A DNA stretch of 15,693 bases from Pseudoflavonifractor sp. AF19-9AC (GCF_003478995.1 NZ_QUGI01000001.1:310-16002); one strand, 5' to 3'; counted from the first letter of the stretch, positions 1 to 8,300 are shown. Numbers and translations: made by a program. Notes: generated from the letters alone by a model not told the origin.

Positions 1-46
1 TTGAAAACTTTATATCGATTTTAGTCATCCTTGGGTGATTAAAATA

Positions 47-161
<115 letters not shown>

Positions 162-164
162 ACG

Positions 165-197
165 AAGAAGGAACAGTTTTCTGTTCCTTCTTTTTTT
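165..197 (+). terminator. Rho-independent terminator of the rRNA operon
   Basis: Perfect 12-bp stem (AAGAAGGAACAG at 165-176, CTGTTCCTTCTT at 181-192) with a TTTT loop and a run of T through 197. It starts three bases after the 5S 3' end, as expected for the end of an rRNA operon. Confidence 0.95.
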
Positions 198-248
198 ATA
201 AATCTATTGTTTCGGATACAATCAGGATTACAAAAGAGGAGGGATACG

Positions 249-1166
249 GTGAAAGAATGGATCAAGGGATGGAAGATCCCGGTTGGGATGCGCACCATCA
301 AAACGGCCCTTGCAGTCATTTTGGCATTGTCTGTTGTGGAGCAGTACGGAGCCAGCCCGTCCAAGGTCGTCTTTGCTACCATCGGGGCAATTTCTGCGGT
401 CGCACCTACTTTTACTGCATCCCTTCTGGCCTGCCTGACGCAGATCTGCGGAGTGACTATCGGTGTGCTGCTGGCTCTTCTGATGATGGTACTCAACGTA
501 CCGGATATGGTGGCGGTAGGGATAGGGATTATTCTGATTCTTGCCAGCTATCAGTATTTTCATCTGAAGCTGGTGCCCGTGCTGCCCTGCCTGGTTCTGG
601 TAAATATCTGCCTCAATCCGGAGGTGGAGGCTTTTGCTTACTCAACTGGCCGCATTTGGGACACTGCGATTGGCTTAGGTATCGGTCTTCTGGTAAACAC
701 GTTGATTTTCCCCTACGACAACAGCCGGACCATACGCCAGACCATGATAGGACTGGATCAGGACCTGATTCTGTTTTTGGAGGACATGTTTGACGGCGAT
801 ACACAGCTGCCGGAGACGGAGGTTCTGGAGAAAAAGATTGATGCCCTGGAGAGCCAGCTGGTGCTCTTTTCCCAGCAGCGGCTGCTGCGGCGGAAGCGTC
901 AGAAGCGGGTGCTGCAGCAGCTGCGGAGCTGTGAGGATACGGCCCAAGAGCTGCTGGTGGAGCTGGAGACCCTTCGGAATATGGAACATCTGGGCTGCCT
1001 CAACGAGGAAAACCGGGAGGCTCTGCGGGCGCTGGGGGCCCAGGTAAAGCAGGTGTGTCAGGTCTCACCCCATACCGTGGAAGACACTGTGGTGAACTAC
1101 CATGTGGCACGGGTGCTGCACCTGCGGCAGGAGCTGAAAGAAAATCTGACCGAGCGGAAGCGGTAA
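249..1166 (+). CDS. FUSC / aromatic acid exporter family (ArAE-like, DUF939-type) membrane protein
   Basis: Integral membrane protein of 305 residues, probably a small-molecule efflux component; the substrate cannot be read from sequence. The N-terminal half has five or six hydrophobic segments (about residues 18-32, 40-60, 64-83, 86-101, 107-122 and 134-154). It opens with the family-typical pattern GMRTIKTALAV and contains ATIGAISAVAPT. The C-terminal half (160-305) is soluble, Lys/Arg/Glu/Leu-rich and probably helical, as in the Bacillus YgaE-type ArAE_1 proteins. I chose GTG at 249 because GAGGAGGG at 236-243 sits 5 nt upstream; the open frame continues upstream only through the 5S gene and terminator. 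The promoter is unclear: TACAAT at 217-222 is a possible -10 without a good -35. The gene ends at a bidirectional terminator facing the ybjQ-like gene. Confidence 0.85.
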   Translation: MKEWIKGWKIPVGMRTIKTALAVILALSVVEQYGASPSKVVFATIGAISAVAPTFTASLLACLTQICGVTIGVLLALLMMVLNVPDMVAVGIGIILILASYQYFHLKLVPVLPCLVLVNICLNPEVEAFAYSTGRIWDTAIGLGIGLLVNTLIFPYDNSRTIRQTMIGLDQDLILFLEDMFDGDTQLPETEVLEKKIDALESQLVLFSQQRLLRRKRQKRVLQQLRSCEDTAQELLVELETLRNMEHLGCLNEENREALRALGAQVKQVCQVSPHTVEDTVVNYHVARVLHLRQELKENLTERKR

Positions 1167-1174
1167 TCAAAGAA

Positions 1175-1212
1175 AAAACCGGGCGCAGACTGAATGGTCC
1201 GCGCCCGGTTTT
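1175..1212. terminator. Bidirectional terminator between convergent genes
   Basis: AAAACCGGGCGC (1175-1186) pairs perfectly with GCGCCCGGTTTT (1201-1212). A-rich and T-rich flanks give a U-tract in both directions. It lies 8 nt after the FUSC-like stop codon and 1 nt from the convergent YbjQ-like stop, so it serves both. Confidence 0.93.
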
Positions 1213-1213
1213 C

Positions 1214-1534
1214 TTATTCCACAATGACGGCGGTGCCGCTGACCGTAACCATCAGCATGCCGTTATCGGAGCCCAACACCTCATAGTCGATGTCAACACC
1301 AACCACCGCATTGGCGCCCAGTGCAGCCGCACGTTCCTCCAGCTCGCCCAGAGCGGTGACTCGGGCCATGGATAGCTCCTCTTCGTAGGTGTTGGAACGG
1401 CCGCCGAAGAAATTGCTCAGTCCAGCCGCGAAATCCTTAAATACATTGACACCGGAGATGACCTCGCCAAAGACGATGCCGCGGTAGTCAACAATTCGCT
1501 TTCCCTCTACGGAAGGGGTTGTAGTTACGATCAT
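1214..1534 (-). CDS. YbjQ family (UPF0145 / DUF74) protein
   Basis: Small soluble protein of 106 residues that matches the YbjQ family over its full length (usually 103-110 residues). Visible family marks are the N-terminal [25 protein letters not shown], the central [24 protein letters not shown], and the C-terminal [30 protein letters not shown]. The family is annotated as a putative heavy-metal-binding domain forming ring-shaped oligomers; its true function is not established. There is no signal peptide. AAGGAG lies 7-8 nt before the ATG. It follows the DUF1643 gene by 19 nt on the same strand, so the two are probably co-transcribed from the promoter at 2207-2235. Confidence 0.93.
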   Translation of the reverse strand: MIVTTTPSVEGKRIVDYRGIVFGEVISGVNVFKDFAAGLSNFFGGRSNTYEEELSMARVTALGELEERAAALGANAVVGVDIDYEVLGSDNGMLMVTVSGTAVIVE

Positions 1535-1553
1535 GGTGCAAGCTCCTTTCCAG

Positions 1554-2177
1554 TTATAAAAATGATTCCTTTAAGTACTGATCCACGTCAAAGGGGTCCA
1601 GGGGACTGTCCTTGCGCAGATAAAGCGGATGGTGGGGATGTCCTTTCCGGGAGCGCTTTCCGGCGGAAAACCACTGGGCGCCCCGGGCTTTTCCCAGCTC
1701 GATCATATCCCGGACACAATCGGGCAGGTAGCTCCGTTTCTCGATGATAGTACCCCAGGCGGCCCACACGGCGGGGTGGCCCTGCCGGTCCAGGGAGAGC
1801 AAATAATCAAAGGCCTTCATGTTTTCACGATGCAGCTCCTGATTGTAGGTCAGTTCCATGTCGTCCGGGTTGGTAGCACGCTGGGCATAGACGTTGAACA
1901 TGAGAAAGCTGTCATAGCCGTTGAAGTGGGCCACCCGTTCCACCGATTTCAGGGTGTTGTCCAGAGCATCCGGAGCGGCTGTGGAGGGGTTAATGCCCAC
2001 ACAGATGAGAGGTTTTTCCCCCCTGGTACCCAGGATATAACGATACTCAAAGTATAAATTAGGGACATAAAGCCATTTTGTAATATCATAATCCGGATTG
2101 GGGCGGTTAGCGGCCTCCAGGGCGGGCGCAAAACGCAGCAGTTCCAGTTGGGTGGTGTCGCAGGCAGGGATGTGCAT
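1554..2177 (-). CDS. DUF1643 domain protein
   Basis: Soluble protein of 207 residues recognised as DUF1643. The typical blocks are visible: [23 protein letters not shown] (NPSTA at residues 63-67), [35 protein letters not shown], and VWAAWGT at about 137-143. The biochemical role of DUF1643 is unknown; it also occurs in phage and accessory regions. An in-frame ATG exists at 2195. I prefer ATG at 2177 because AGGAGG at 2184-2189 is well spaced for it, while the upstream ATG would include that ribosome site and lies almost at the predicted transcription start. The YbjQ-family gene follows after 19 nt, so this is a two-gene operon. Confidence 0.88.
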   Translation of the reverse strand: MHIPACDTTQLELLRFAPALEAANRPNPDYDITKWLYVPNLYFEYRYILGTRGEKPLICVGINPSTAAPDALDNTLKSVERVAHFNGYDSFLMFNVYAQRATNPDDMELTYNQELHRENMKAFDYLLSLDRQGHPAVWAAWGTIIEKRSYLPDCVRDMIELGKARGAQWFSAGKRSRKGHPHHPLYLRKDSPLDPFDVDQYLKESFL

Positions 2178-2206
2178 GGCGGGCCTCCTGTACATAGGTT
2201 AAGATT

Positions 2207-2235
2207 ACTATACCAGCCAAAGGAATCGGATGCAA
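2207..2235 (-). promoter_or_regulatory. Sigma-A promoter for DUF1643-ybjQ operon
   Basis: On the minus strand, TTGCAT (2230-2235) and TATAGT (2207-2212) are separated by 17 bp, with a TG extended -10 just upstream of TATAGT. Predicted start near 2200 gives a leader of about 23 nt holding the AGGAGG site. This supports translation from 2177. Confidence 0.75.
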
Positions 2236-2283
2236 GACACAAATGTGCGCAGATATTGCCAAGAGTTATTTCCCTTTCGTTGA

Positions 2284-2312
2284 TTGAAGATCGTATAAAA
2301 TTCTGTTATAAT
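2284..2312 (+). promoter_or_regulatory. Sigma-A promoter for SLH-lysozyme gene
   Basis: TTGAAG (2284-2289) and a perfect TATAAT (2307-2312) with a 17-bp spacer; TGT directly precedes the -10 (extended -10). Transcription would start near 2319, giving a leader of about 65 nt. The leader has a short GAGGA/TCCTC inverted repeat (2323-2327 and 2337-2341) of uncertain meaning. Confidence 0.78.
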
Positions 2313-2383
2313 AGAATGCACTGAGGACCGGGGGATTCCTCTGGCCCCAGTTGGATACCAGACACAAAGCGAGGTTCATGGAA

Positions 2384-3742
2384 ATGAAGTTTGACCGAAA
2401 ACGGATTTGGATACATATGCTGGCAGCAGTCACGGCCGCTGCAGTGACCGTTTCGCCGGTGCTGGCCGCCGGAGGGCCGCAGCTGCCGGAGAACTACCAT
2501 TCTCCCTTTTCCGATGTGGGAGAGAATCAGTGGTTTTACCCCTATGTGTGCGCATTGAATGTGGAGCACGTTGTTGCGGGGTATGATGACGGACGGTTCG
2601 GGCCCTATGACGCCACCAAGGCAGGAGAGGGCATTTTAATGGTGATGAAAGCGACTGGGAGCGGAGATCAGTATCCGGCCGAGGGGCAGCACTACGCGGC
2701 CGGATACGTGGACTATGCGGTGAGCAAGGGCTGGCTCACCCGGTCGGAAGTCCCCGCCTCGTTGGATCAGGAGATTTCCCGGAGCTTTATTGCCCGTCTG
2801 GCGGCCAAGGCTCTGGGTCTGACTCCCATTACCCACGCCAGCCCCTTCGCAGATGTGGATGATGGCTACATCACCGCGCTGTACCGGCTGGGCGTGGTTG
2901 CAGGCAGCGAGGAGAACGGTCAGCGTCTGTTCCATCCCGACTCGACGATTACACGGGCAGAGCTGAGCACGATCATCTGGCAGATTATGCAGTACGCCAA
3001 TCGGGAGAGCGACGACGGTTACCTGACCCTGGGCTCCTACAAGGTTCATGCCCTGTCGGATGTGCCGGTGAACACCTACGATGCCGAGAAGTTCCGCAAG
3101 GTGGGGTACCGGATGACCTACACCGATCCCAATGTGACCACCTCTCTGGGCGTGGATGTGTCCTATCACCAGGGGGTCATTGATTGGGAAAAGGTGGCTG
3201 CCGACGGCATTGACTTTGCCATGATTCGAGCGGGCGGCCGCTACTACGGCAGCGGAGTGATCTTTGAGGACACCCAGTTCCGCCGAAATCTTCAGGGAGC
3301 CATGGACGCCGGCCTGGAGACGGGCGTCTACTTCTTCTCCCAGGCCATCACAGTGGAAGAGGCGCGGGAGGAGGCACGGTTCCTGCTGGATCTGCTGAAG
3401 GACTTTGACTTCCACGGTCCCGTGGTCTTTGACTGGGAGAACATCGACTATGACACCGCCCGCACCGACGGCGTGGGCAGCGCCACCGTCACGGCCATGG
3501 CCAATGCCTTCTGCCAGGAGGTGGAGAACGCCGGCTATCAGTCCATGATTTACTTCAACCGCTACATTGCCTATCTGATTTACGAACTCAGCGGCGTGGC
3601 GGACTACCCCTTCTGGATTGCCGAGTACGGCGAGACCCCGGAATTTTATTATGACTACCAGATCTGGCAGTACACAGACTCCGGTAAGGTAAACGGCATC
3701 AACGGCCCGGTGGATATGAATATCCGCCTGACACCTCAGTAA
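2384..3742 (+). CDS. Secreted SLH-domain GH25 lysozyme (N-acetylmuramidase)
   Basis: Cell-wall hydrolase of 452 residues predicted to cut the beta-1,4 bond between N-acetylmuramic acid and N-acetylglucosamine. Residues 1-28 are a signal peptide (MKFDRKRIWIH, hydrophobic core, PVLA cut site). Three S-layer homology repeats follow at about 40-88, 102-144 and 153-204; the middle one is degenerate and the third has FADV..YRLGVVAG...FHPDSTITRAELS. GH25 spans about 255-452: GVDVSYHQGVIDWEKV (Asp258), GIDFAMIRAG, VVFDWEN (Asp350, Glu352), YFNRYIAYL, FWIAEYG and IWQYT. The SLH repeats should hold it on the envelope. ATG at 2384 is chosen because GAGG at 2371-2374 is 9 nt upstream and the signal peptide starts there; ATG 2378 is the alternative. 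Role is probably wall remodelling. Confidence 0.93.
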   Translation: MKFDRKRIWIHMLAAVTAAAVTVSPVLAAGGPQLPENYHSPFSDVGENQWFYPYVCALNVEHVVAGYDDGRFGPYDATKAGEGILMVMKATGSGDQYPAEGQHYAAGYVDYAVSKGWLTRSEVPASLDQEISRSFIARLAAKALGLTPITHASPFADVDDGYITALYRLGVVAGSEENGQRLFHPDSTITRAELSTIIWQIMQYANRESDDGYLTLGSYKVHALSDVPVNTYDAEKFRKVGYRMTYTDPNVTTSLGVDVSYHQGVIDWEKVAADGIDFAMIRAGGRYYGSGVIFEDTQFRRNLQGAMDAGLETGVYFFSQAITVEEAREEARFLLDLLKDFDFHGPVVFDWENIDYDTARTDGVGSATVTAMANAFCQEVENAGYQSMIYFNRYIAYLIYELSGVADYPFWIAEYGETPEFYYDYQIWQYTDSGKVNGINGPVDMNIRLTPQ

Positions 3743-3746
3743 AGAG

Positions 3747-3782
3747 AAAAAAGAAGCGCCTCGGCAGAGGCGCTTCTTTTTT
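3747..3782. terminator. Bidirectional terminator, lysozyme / activase operon
   Basis: GAAGCGCCTC (3753-3762), loop GGCA, GAGGCGCTTC (3767-3776), with AAAAAA before and TTTTTT after, so it works in both directions. It starts 5 nt after the lysozyme stop and ends 16 nt past the stop of the convergent gene. Confidence 0.94.
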
Positions 3783-3798
3783 GTATGTATGGGCTTGG

Positions 3799-5130
3799 TT
3801 AGCTGTGGGCATGGGCCAGCTTGGGGGCCACCTCGGGCTGAGGCTCGCGACGGACGGAGCTCTCCTGATGGGTGAGACCCTTGGCGTTGGCCAGCATCAG
3901 CTTGATGCGGTTCTCCTGGTTGATCTTGGTGGCACCGGGGTCGTAATCAATGGCCACGATATTACTGTAAGGATAGTCGTCCTTCAGCTTGCGGATCATG
4001 CCCTTGCCCACAATGTGGTTGGGCAGGCAGCCGAAGGGCTGGGTGCAGACGATGTTGTTGGTGCCGGAGTGAATGAGCTCCAGCATCTCGGCGGTGAGCA
4101 GCCAGCCCTCGCCCATCTTGTTGCCGTCGCCCAGATAGCCCTGGACCAGGCTGTGCAGCTCCCGGAAGGTGCCGGGGGCGCGGAAGCGGCCGGAATGCTC
4201 CAGAGCCTCGATCATGTCCTTCTGGCAGCCCTCAATGTAGGCCATGAAGGCGCGGCAGGCGGCCTTCTTGATCCACTTGCCGCCGTACAGGTCCACATCG
4301 GACACCCGGTTGAAGATCTTGAAGATGATGAAGTCGGTGAGGCCGGGAACCACGGGCTCCACGCCCTCGCTGAGCAGGAACTTCTCCAGGTTGTTGTTGC
4401 CCAGAGGAGCAAACTTCACATAGATTTCGCCTACCACGCCCACGCGGATCTTGGGCTCACCCTGGACGGGGATGGCGGCGAAGTCGGCGCAGATGGCGTC
4501 AAAGTTGGCCCGCATCTGCTTGCGGGTCATGCCCTTACCGGCCTGGAAGCCGTCCACCAGCTTGTGGGACCAGGTGTCGATCATGGCGTCGGTCTCACCG
4601 GCGTTCACCTCGTAGGGGCGGACCTGGTTGGCCACGTTGACGATGATGTCACCGTACATCATGGCGTAGACCGCCTTGCGGATGAAGGGGAGGGTGAGGG
4701 AGAAGCCGGGGTTCTTCTCCAGACCGGACAGGTTGACGGACACCACGGGGATGTAGGACATGCCGGCCTTCTCCAGCGCCTTGCGCAGCAGGTGGATGTA
4801 GTTGCTGGCCCGGCAGCCGCCGCCGGTCTGGGTGATGAGCAGACCCACCTTGTGGGGGTCATAGCCGCCGTGCTTCACCGCGTCGATGAGCTGGCCGATG
4901 ACCAGCAGGGCGGGGTAGCAGGTGTCGTTGTGGACGTACTTGAGGCCCTCATCCACGATGCCCCGGTGGTTGGTGGTGAGCATATCCACCTTGTAGCCCT
5001 CGCACTGCAGCAGCTTCTGCATCATGCCGAAGTGGACGGGGAGCATCTGGGGCATCAGGAGAGTGTACTCCTCCTTCATCTCCTTGGTAAAAAGAAGCCG
5101 GCCGGTTTTGTCATATACAAGCTTAGCCAT
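3799..5130 (-). CDS. Acyl-CoA dehydratase activase-related protein, detached C-terminal part (HgdB/BcrB-like)
   Basis: Protein of 443 residues matching the C-terminal portion of the very long (about 1400-residue) activase-related proteins of Clostridia; here it is a separate gene. Recognisable blocks are FTKEMKEEYTLLMPQMLPVHFG (start), EGLKYVHNDTCYPALLVIGQ (Cys71), LLITQTGGGCRASNY (Cys106), VVSVNLSGLEKNPGF, VVGEIYVKFAPLGNNNLEKFL, CTQPFGCLPNH (Cys362, Cys368) and DYDPGATKINQENRI. The conserved cysteines resemble cluster ligands of the 2-hydroxyacyl-CoA dehydratase / double-cubane protein group, so an iron-sulfur role is inferred; the substrate is unknown. The start follows the activase stop by 33 nt, with AAAGGG about 8 nt before the ATG. 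It is surely co-transcribed and probably forms one complex with that protein. The His/Pro-rich tail (425-443) looks variable. Confidence 0.85.
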   Translation of the reverse strand: MAKLVYDKTGRLLFTKEMKEEYTLLMPQMLPVHFGMMQKLLQCEGYKVDMLTTNHRGIVDEGLKYVHNDTCYPALLVIGQLIDAVKHGGYDPHKVGLLITQTGGGCRASNYIHLLRKALEKAGMSYIPVVSVNLSGLEKNPGFSLTLPFIRKAVYAMMYGDIIVNVANQVRPYEVNAGETDAMIDTWSHKLVDGFQAGKGMTRKQMRANFDAICADFAAIPVQGEPKIRVGVVGEIYVKFAPLGNNNLEKFLLSEGVEPVVPGLTDFIIFKIFNRVSDVDLYGGKWIKKAACRAFMAYIEGCQKDMIEALEHSGRFRAPGTFRELHSLVQGYLGDGNKMGEGWLLTAEMLELIHSGTNNIVCTQPFGCLPNHIVGKGMIRKLKDDYPYSNIVAIDYDPGATKINQENRIKLMLANAKGLTHQESSVRREPQPEVAPKLAHAHS

Positions 5131-5163
5131 ATCAAAAACCCTTTCTGCCAGAATAAAACTTAC

Positions 5164-8103
5164 TTACGATTCGTTGGATTTGCGCGCGTCGATGGCGGCC
5201 ATCAGAGAGCGGATGCGGATGCGCACGGCGCCCAGGTTGCTGATGTCGTCGATTTTCAGCTGGGTGTAGAGCTTGCCGCCCTGCTCCAGGATGGAGCGCA
5301 TCTCGTCGCCGGTGATGGCGTCGATGCCGCAGCCGAAGGAGACCAGCTGAATGACCTCCATGTCCTTCTGGGTGCACACATACCGGGCGGCGTTGTACAT
5401 CCGGGCGTGGTAGGTCCACTGGTTGAGTACGTGGCGGGGCGCCTTGTCCTCCAGGTAGGCCACGGCGTCCTCCGTCACCAGCACAAAGCCGTAGGAGGTG
5501 ATGAGGTCATTGATGCCGTGGTTGATTTCCGGATCCATGTGATAGGGGCGGCCGGCCACCACCAGAATGGGGTGACCCTCCCGGCGGGCCTGGTCGATGT
5601 AGCGCCCGCCCACCTGGCGCAGGTCCTCCTTGTAGGCGTCGTAGGCCGCGTAGGCTGCCTTGACGGCGGCGGCGGTTTCCCGCTTGGGGACCTGGAACTC
5701 GTTGAAGAACCACTCGCTGGCCCGGCGCTCAAAGTCCTTGGGGCGGTGCAGGCCGAAGTAGGGGTTCAGATAACGGACGTCTTTCAGCTCCGGTACGTTG
5801 GCGGCAATGAGCTCGGGGTAGTAGGCCACCACGGGGCAGTTGTAGTTGTTGTCGCTGACGCCCTCGTCAAAGTTGTAGGGCATACAGGGATAGAAGATGG
5901 CGTCCACACCCTCCTCGATGAGGGCTTCCACGTGGCCGTGGAGGAGCTTGGCGGGGTAGCACACCGTGTCTGAGGGGATGGTCCGCTGGCCCTTGAGGTA
6001 GAGCTTACGGCTGGACTCGGGGGAGAGCACCACCTCAAAGTTGAGGCGGGTAAAGAGCTCAAACCAGAAGGGCAGGTTCTCATACATGTTGAGGCCGAAG
6101 GGGATGCCGATGCGTCCCCGGATGCCGGAGCCGGCCCCCTTGCCCTGGAGGGAGCGCAGCTTCTTGTATTTATAGCGCATCAGGTCGGGCAGTCGGGTAG
6201 GCGCCTCGCCCAGGGGGCGGGAGCAGCGGTTGCCGGAGATGAAGCGCCGTCCGCCGTCAAAGGAGTTGACGGTGAGGGAGCAGTGGTTGGTGCACAGACC
6301 GCAGGTGGCGGGCTTGGCGGTGTGGGTGAACTTCTCCAGCGCCTGGGCGGAGAGCAGGCCGCTCTTCTCCAGGTGGAGGTCCCGGGCGGCCAGGGCGGCG
6401 CCGAAGGCGCCCATAATGCCGGAGATGGTGGGGCGGGTCACGTCCCGGCCCAGCTCCTGCTCAAAGGCCCGGAGCACCGCGTCGTTGTGGAAGGTGCCGC
6501 CCTGGACCACGATGTGCTGGCCCAGATCGTCGGCGGAGGCGGCGCGGATGACCTTGTAGATGGCGTTCTTGACGATGGAGATGGACAGACCCGCGGAGAT
6601 GTCCTCCACGCTGGCCCCGTCCTTCTGGGCCTGCTTGACGGAGGAGTTCATAAACACCGTGCAGCGGGAGCCCAGATTCACCGGATGCTTGGCAAAGAGG
6701 CCCAGCTTGGCGAAGTCGGCGATGGAGTAGCCCAGAGCCTTGGCAAAGGTCTCGATGAAGGAGCCGCAGCCGGAGGAGCAGGCCTCGTTGAGCATGATGG
6801 AGTCCACCGCGTGGTTGCGGATTTTGAAGCACTTCATGTCCTGGCCGCCGATATCGATGATAAAGTCCACATCGGGGTTGAAGTGGGCGGCCGCCTTGTA
6901 GTGGGCCACCGTCTCCACCAGACCCAGGTCGCAGTTGAAGGCGTTCTTGATGAGGTCCTCGCCGTAGCCGGTAACCGCCGCGCCCTTAATCTGGATGCGG
7001 TCGCCGCACAGCTCATAGATGTGCCGCAGCTGCTCCAGCACAATGGCCACGGGGTTGCCCAGATTGGAGTGATAGAAGGTGTACAGCAGACCTCCATCCT
7101 CGGCAATGAGGGCCAGCTTGATGGTGGTGGAGCCGGAGTCCAGGCCCAGCCAGGCGGGGCCGGTGTAAGTATGGATATCCACCTCCGGGGGGTGCTTGGA
7201 GTTGTGGCGGAGGCAGAAGGCGTCGTAGTCAGCCTGGGTTTCAAAGAGGGGGGGCATGGTGTCCACCAGAGTGGTGGTGTCCACGCTCTCTTCCAGCTTT
7301 TTCAGCACCGTTTCAAAGGGGACGGGCTCATAGTCGGTGGCGCACAGGGCGGCGCCCATGGCGGCAAAGCAGTCGCCGTCCTCGGGGAAGATGGCATGGT
7401 CGCCGTCCAGCTTCAGGGTTTCCACAAAGCGCTGGCGCAGACCCATGAGGAAGTGGAGCGGGCCGCCCAGGAAGACGATCTTGCCCTTCAGCTCCCGGCC
7501 CTGGGTGAGGCCGGCCACGGTCTGATCCACCACGGCCTGGAAAATGGAGGCGGCCACGTCCTCCTTCCGCCCGCCCTGGTTGAGGATGGGCTGAATGTCG
7601 CTCTTGGCGAACACGCCGCAGCGGGAGGCGATGGGGTAGATCTTCTCATGCTTCAGGGACAGGGCGTCCAGCTCGTTCACCGTCACGTTCATGAGGGTGG
7701 CCATCTGGTCAATGAAGGCGCCGGTTCCGCCGGCGCAGGAGCCGTTCATCCGCTCCTCCAGAGCGCCGCCGAAGAAGATGATCTTGGCGTCCTCGCCGCC
7801 CAGCTCGATGACGGCGTCGGTGTCGGGGATGTAGGTGTTTACCGCGGCGGCGGTGGCGTAGACCTCCTGGACGAAGTCGATGCCGGCGGCATTGGCCACG
7901 CCCAGACCGGCAGAGCCGGTGATGGTCACCTTAATGTCCTGCCCGGAGAGCATATCCTGAATGGACTTCAGGGTCTCACAGGCCCGCTCACGGGTTTTGG
8001 AGAAGTGCCGCTCATAGGAGCGGAACAGCAGTTTGTTCTGTTTGTCCAGCACCACAACCTTGACGGTGGTGGAGCCGATGTCGATTCCAACGCGAAGGCT
8101 CAT
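5164..8103 (-). CDS. Tandem BadF/BadG/BcrA/HgdC-type activase ATPase with DUF2229-like domain
   Basis: Protein of 979 residues. Two ASKHA-fold activase modules lie at about 1-265 and 316-580. The first has RVGIDIGSTTVK, IELGGEDAK, NGSCAGGTGAF (Cys123) and SRCGVF (Cys162). The second has WLGLDSGSTTIK, IDIGGQDMK, ACSSGCGSF (Cys442, Cys446) and SRCTVF (Cys481). The paired cysteines are the known ligands of the subunit-bridging [4Fe-4S] cluster in HgdC-type activators, which use ATP to drive one electron to a dehydratase. A Cys4 motif follows (CGLCTNHC at 601-608, Cys627), then a DUF2229-like region with PSDTVCYPAKLLHGHVEAL (Cys715), YPCMPY and SFGCGID (Cys925). No dehydratase subunits adjoin it, so the target is unknown. 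I use ATG at 8103, where the family begins; an in-frame GTG at 8118 is less likely. GAGGTGA at 8116-8122 is the only ribosome-site candidate, rather far upstream. Confidence 0.9.
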   Translation of the reverse strand: MSLRVGIDIGSTTVKVVVLDKQNKLLFRSYERHFSKTRERACETLKSIQDMLSGQDIKVTITGSAGLGVANAAGIDFVQEVYATAAAVNTYIPDTDAVIELGGEDAKIIFFGGALEERMNGSCAGGTGAFIDQMATLMNVTVNELDALSLKHEKIYPIASRCGVFAKSDIQPILNQGGRKEDVAASIFQAVVDQTVAGLTQGRELKGKIVFLGGPLHFLMGLRQRFVETLKLDGDHAIFPEDGDCFAAMGAALCATDYEPVPFETVLKKLEESVDTTTLVDTMPPLFETQADYDAFCLRHNSKHPPEVDIHTYTGPAWLGLDSGSTTIKLALIAEDGGLLYTFYHSNLGNPVAIVLEQLRHIYELCGDRIQIKGAAVTGYGEDLIKNAFNCDLGLVETVAHYKAAAHFNPDVDFIIDIGGQDMKCFKIRNHAVDSIMLNEACSSGCGSFIETFAKALGYSIADFAKLGLFAKHPVNLGSRCTVFMNSSVKQAQKDGASVEDISAGLSISIVKNAIYKVIRAASADDLGQHIVVQGGTFHNDAVLRAFEQELGRDVTRPTISGIMGAFGAALAARDLHLEKSGLLSAQALEKFTHTAKPATCGLCTNHCSLTVNSFDGGRRFISGNRCSRPLGEAPTRLPDLMRYKYKKLRSLQGKGAGSGIRGRIGIPFGLNMYENLPFWFELFTRLNFEVVLSPESSRKLYLKGQRTIPSDTVCYPAKLLHGHVEALIEEGVDAIFYPCMPYNFDEGVSDNNYNCPVVAYYPELIAANVPELKDVRYLNPYFGLHRPKDFERRASEWFFNEFQVPKRETAAAVKAAYAAYDAYKEDLRQVGGRYIDQARREGHPILVVAGRPYHMDPEINHGINDLITSYGFVLVTEDAVAYLEDKAPRHVLNQWTYHARMYNAARYVCTQKDMEVIQLVSFGCGIDAITGDEMRSILEQGGKLYTQLKIDDISNLGAVRIRIRSLMAAIDARKSNES

Positions 8104-8150
8104 AGCGAAAATGTTCACCTCGAGGGCATAATCATACAGTCATTAACCCT

Positions 8151-8179
8151 ATGATAGTGATTTTTTCCTTGAAAAACAA
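8151..8179 (-). promoter_or_regulatory. Predicted sigma-A promoter for activase operon
   Basis: Minus-strand TTGTTT (8174-8179) and TATCAT (8151-8156) with a 17-bp spacer. Predicted start near 8144 and a leader of about 40 nt. Four TTAAC copies (plus strand) at 8143, 8185, 8196 and 8228 flank it and may be regulator contacts. Confidence 0.55.
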
Positions 8180-8300
8180 CGAAATTAACGGCTTCTTAAC
8201 GCACGGATGAACAGGAAAAACACAACCTTAACAGCTTAAAAATCGGCGTTTTTACTATGGTAAGCATTGGAATTGACAAATATGACAAAGTTGGGCCGAG

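Noticed and set aside
2351..2383. TTG start for the lysozyme
   Set aside because: No ribosome site is placed for it, and it would put eleven polar residues before a normal signal peptide.
3781..5973. Long plus-strand open frame of 730 codons opposite the activase operon
   Set aside because: Composition is Gly/Val/His/Leu-biased with no family signature, and it spans two well-recognised minus-strand genes and the gap between them. It is an antisense by-product of GC-rich codon use.
6283..8154. Plus-strand open frame of 623 codons opposite the activase ATPase
   Set aside because: Same bias and no recognisable domain. The minus strand carries unmistakable activase motifs.
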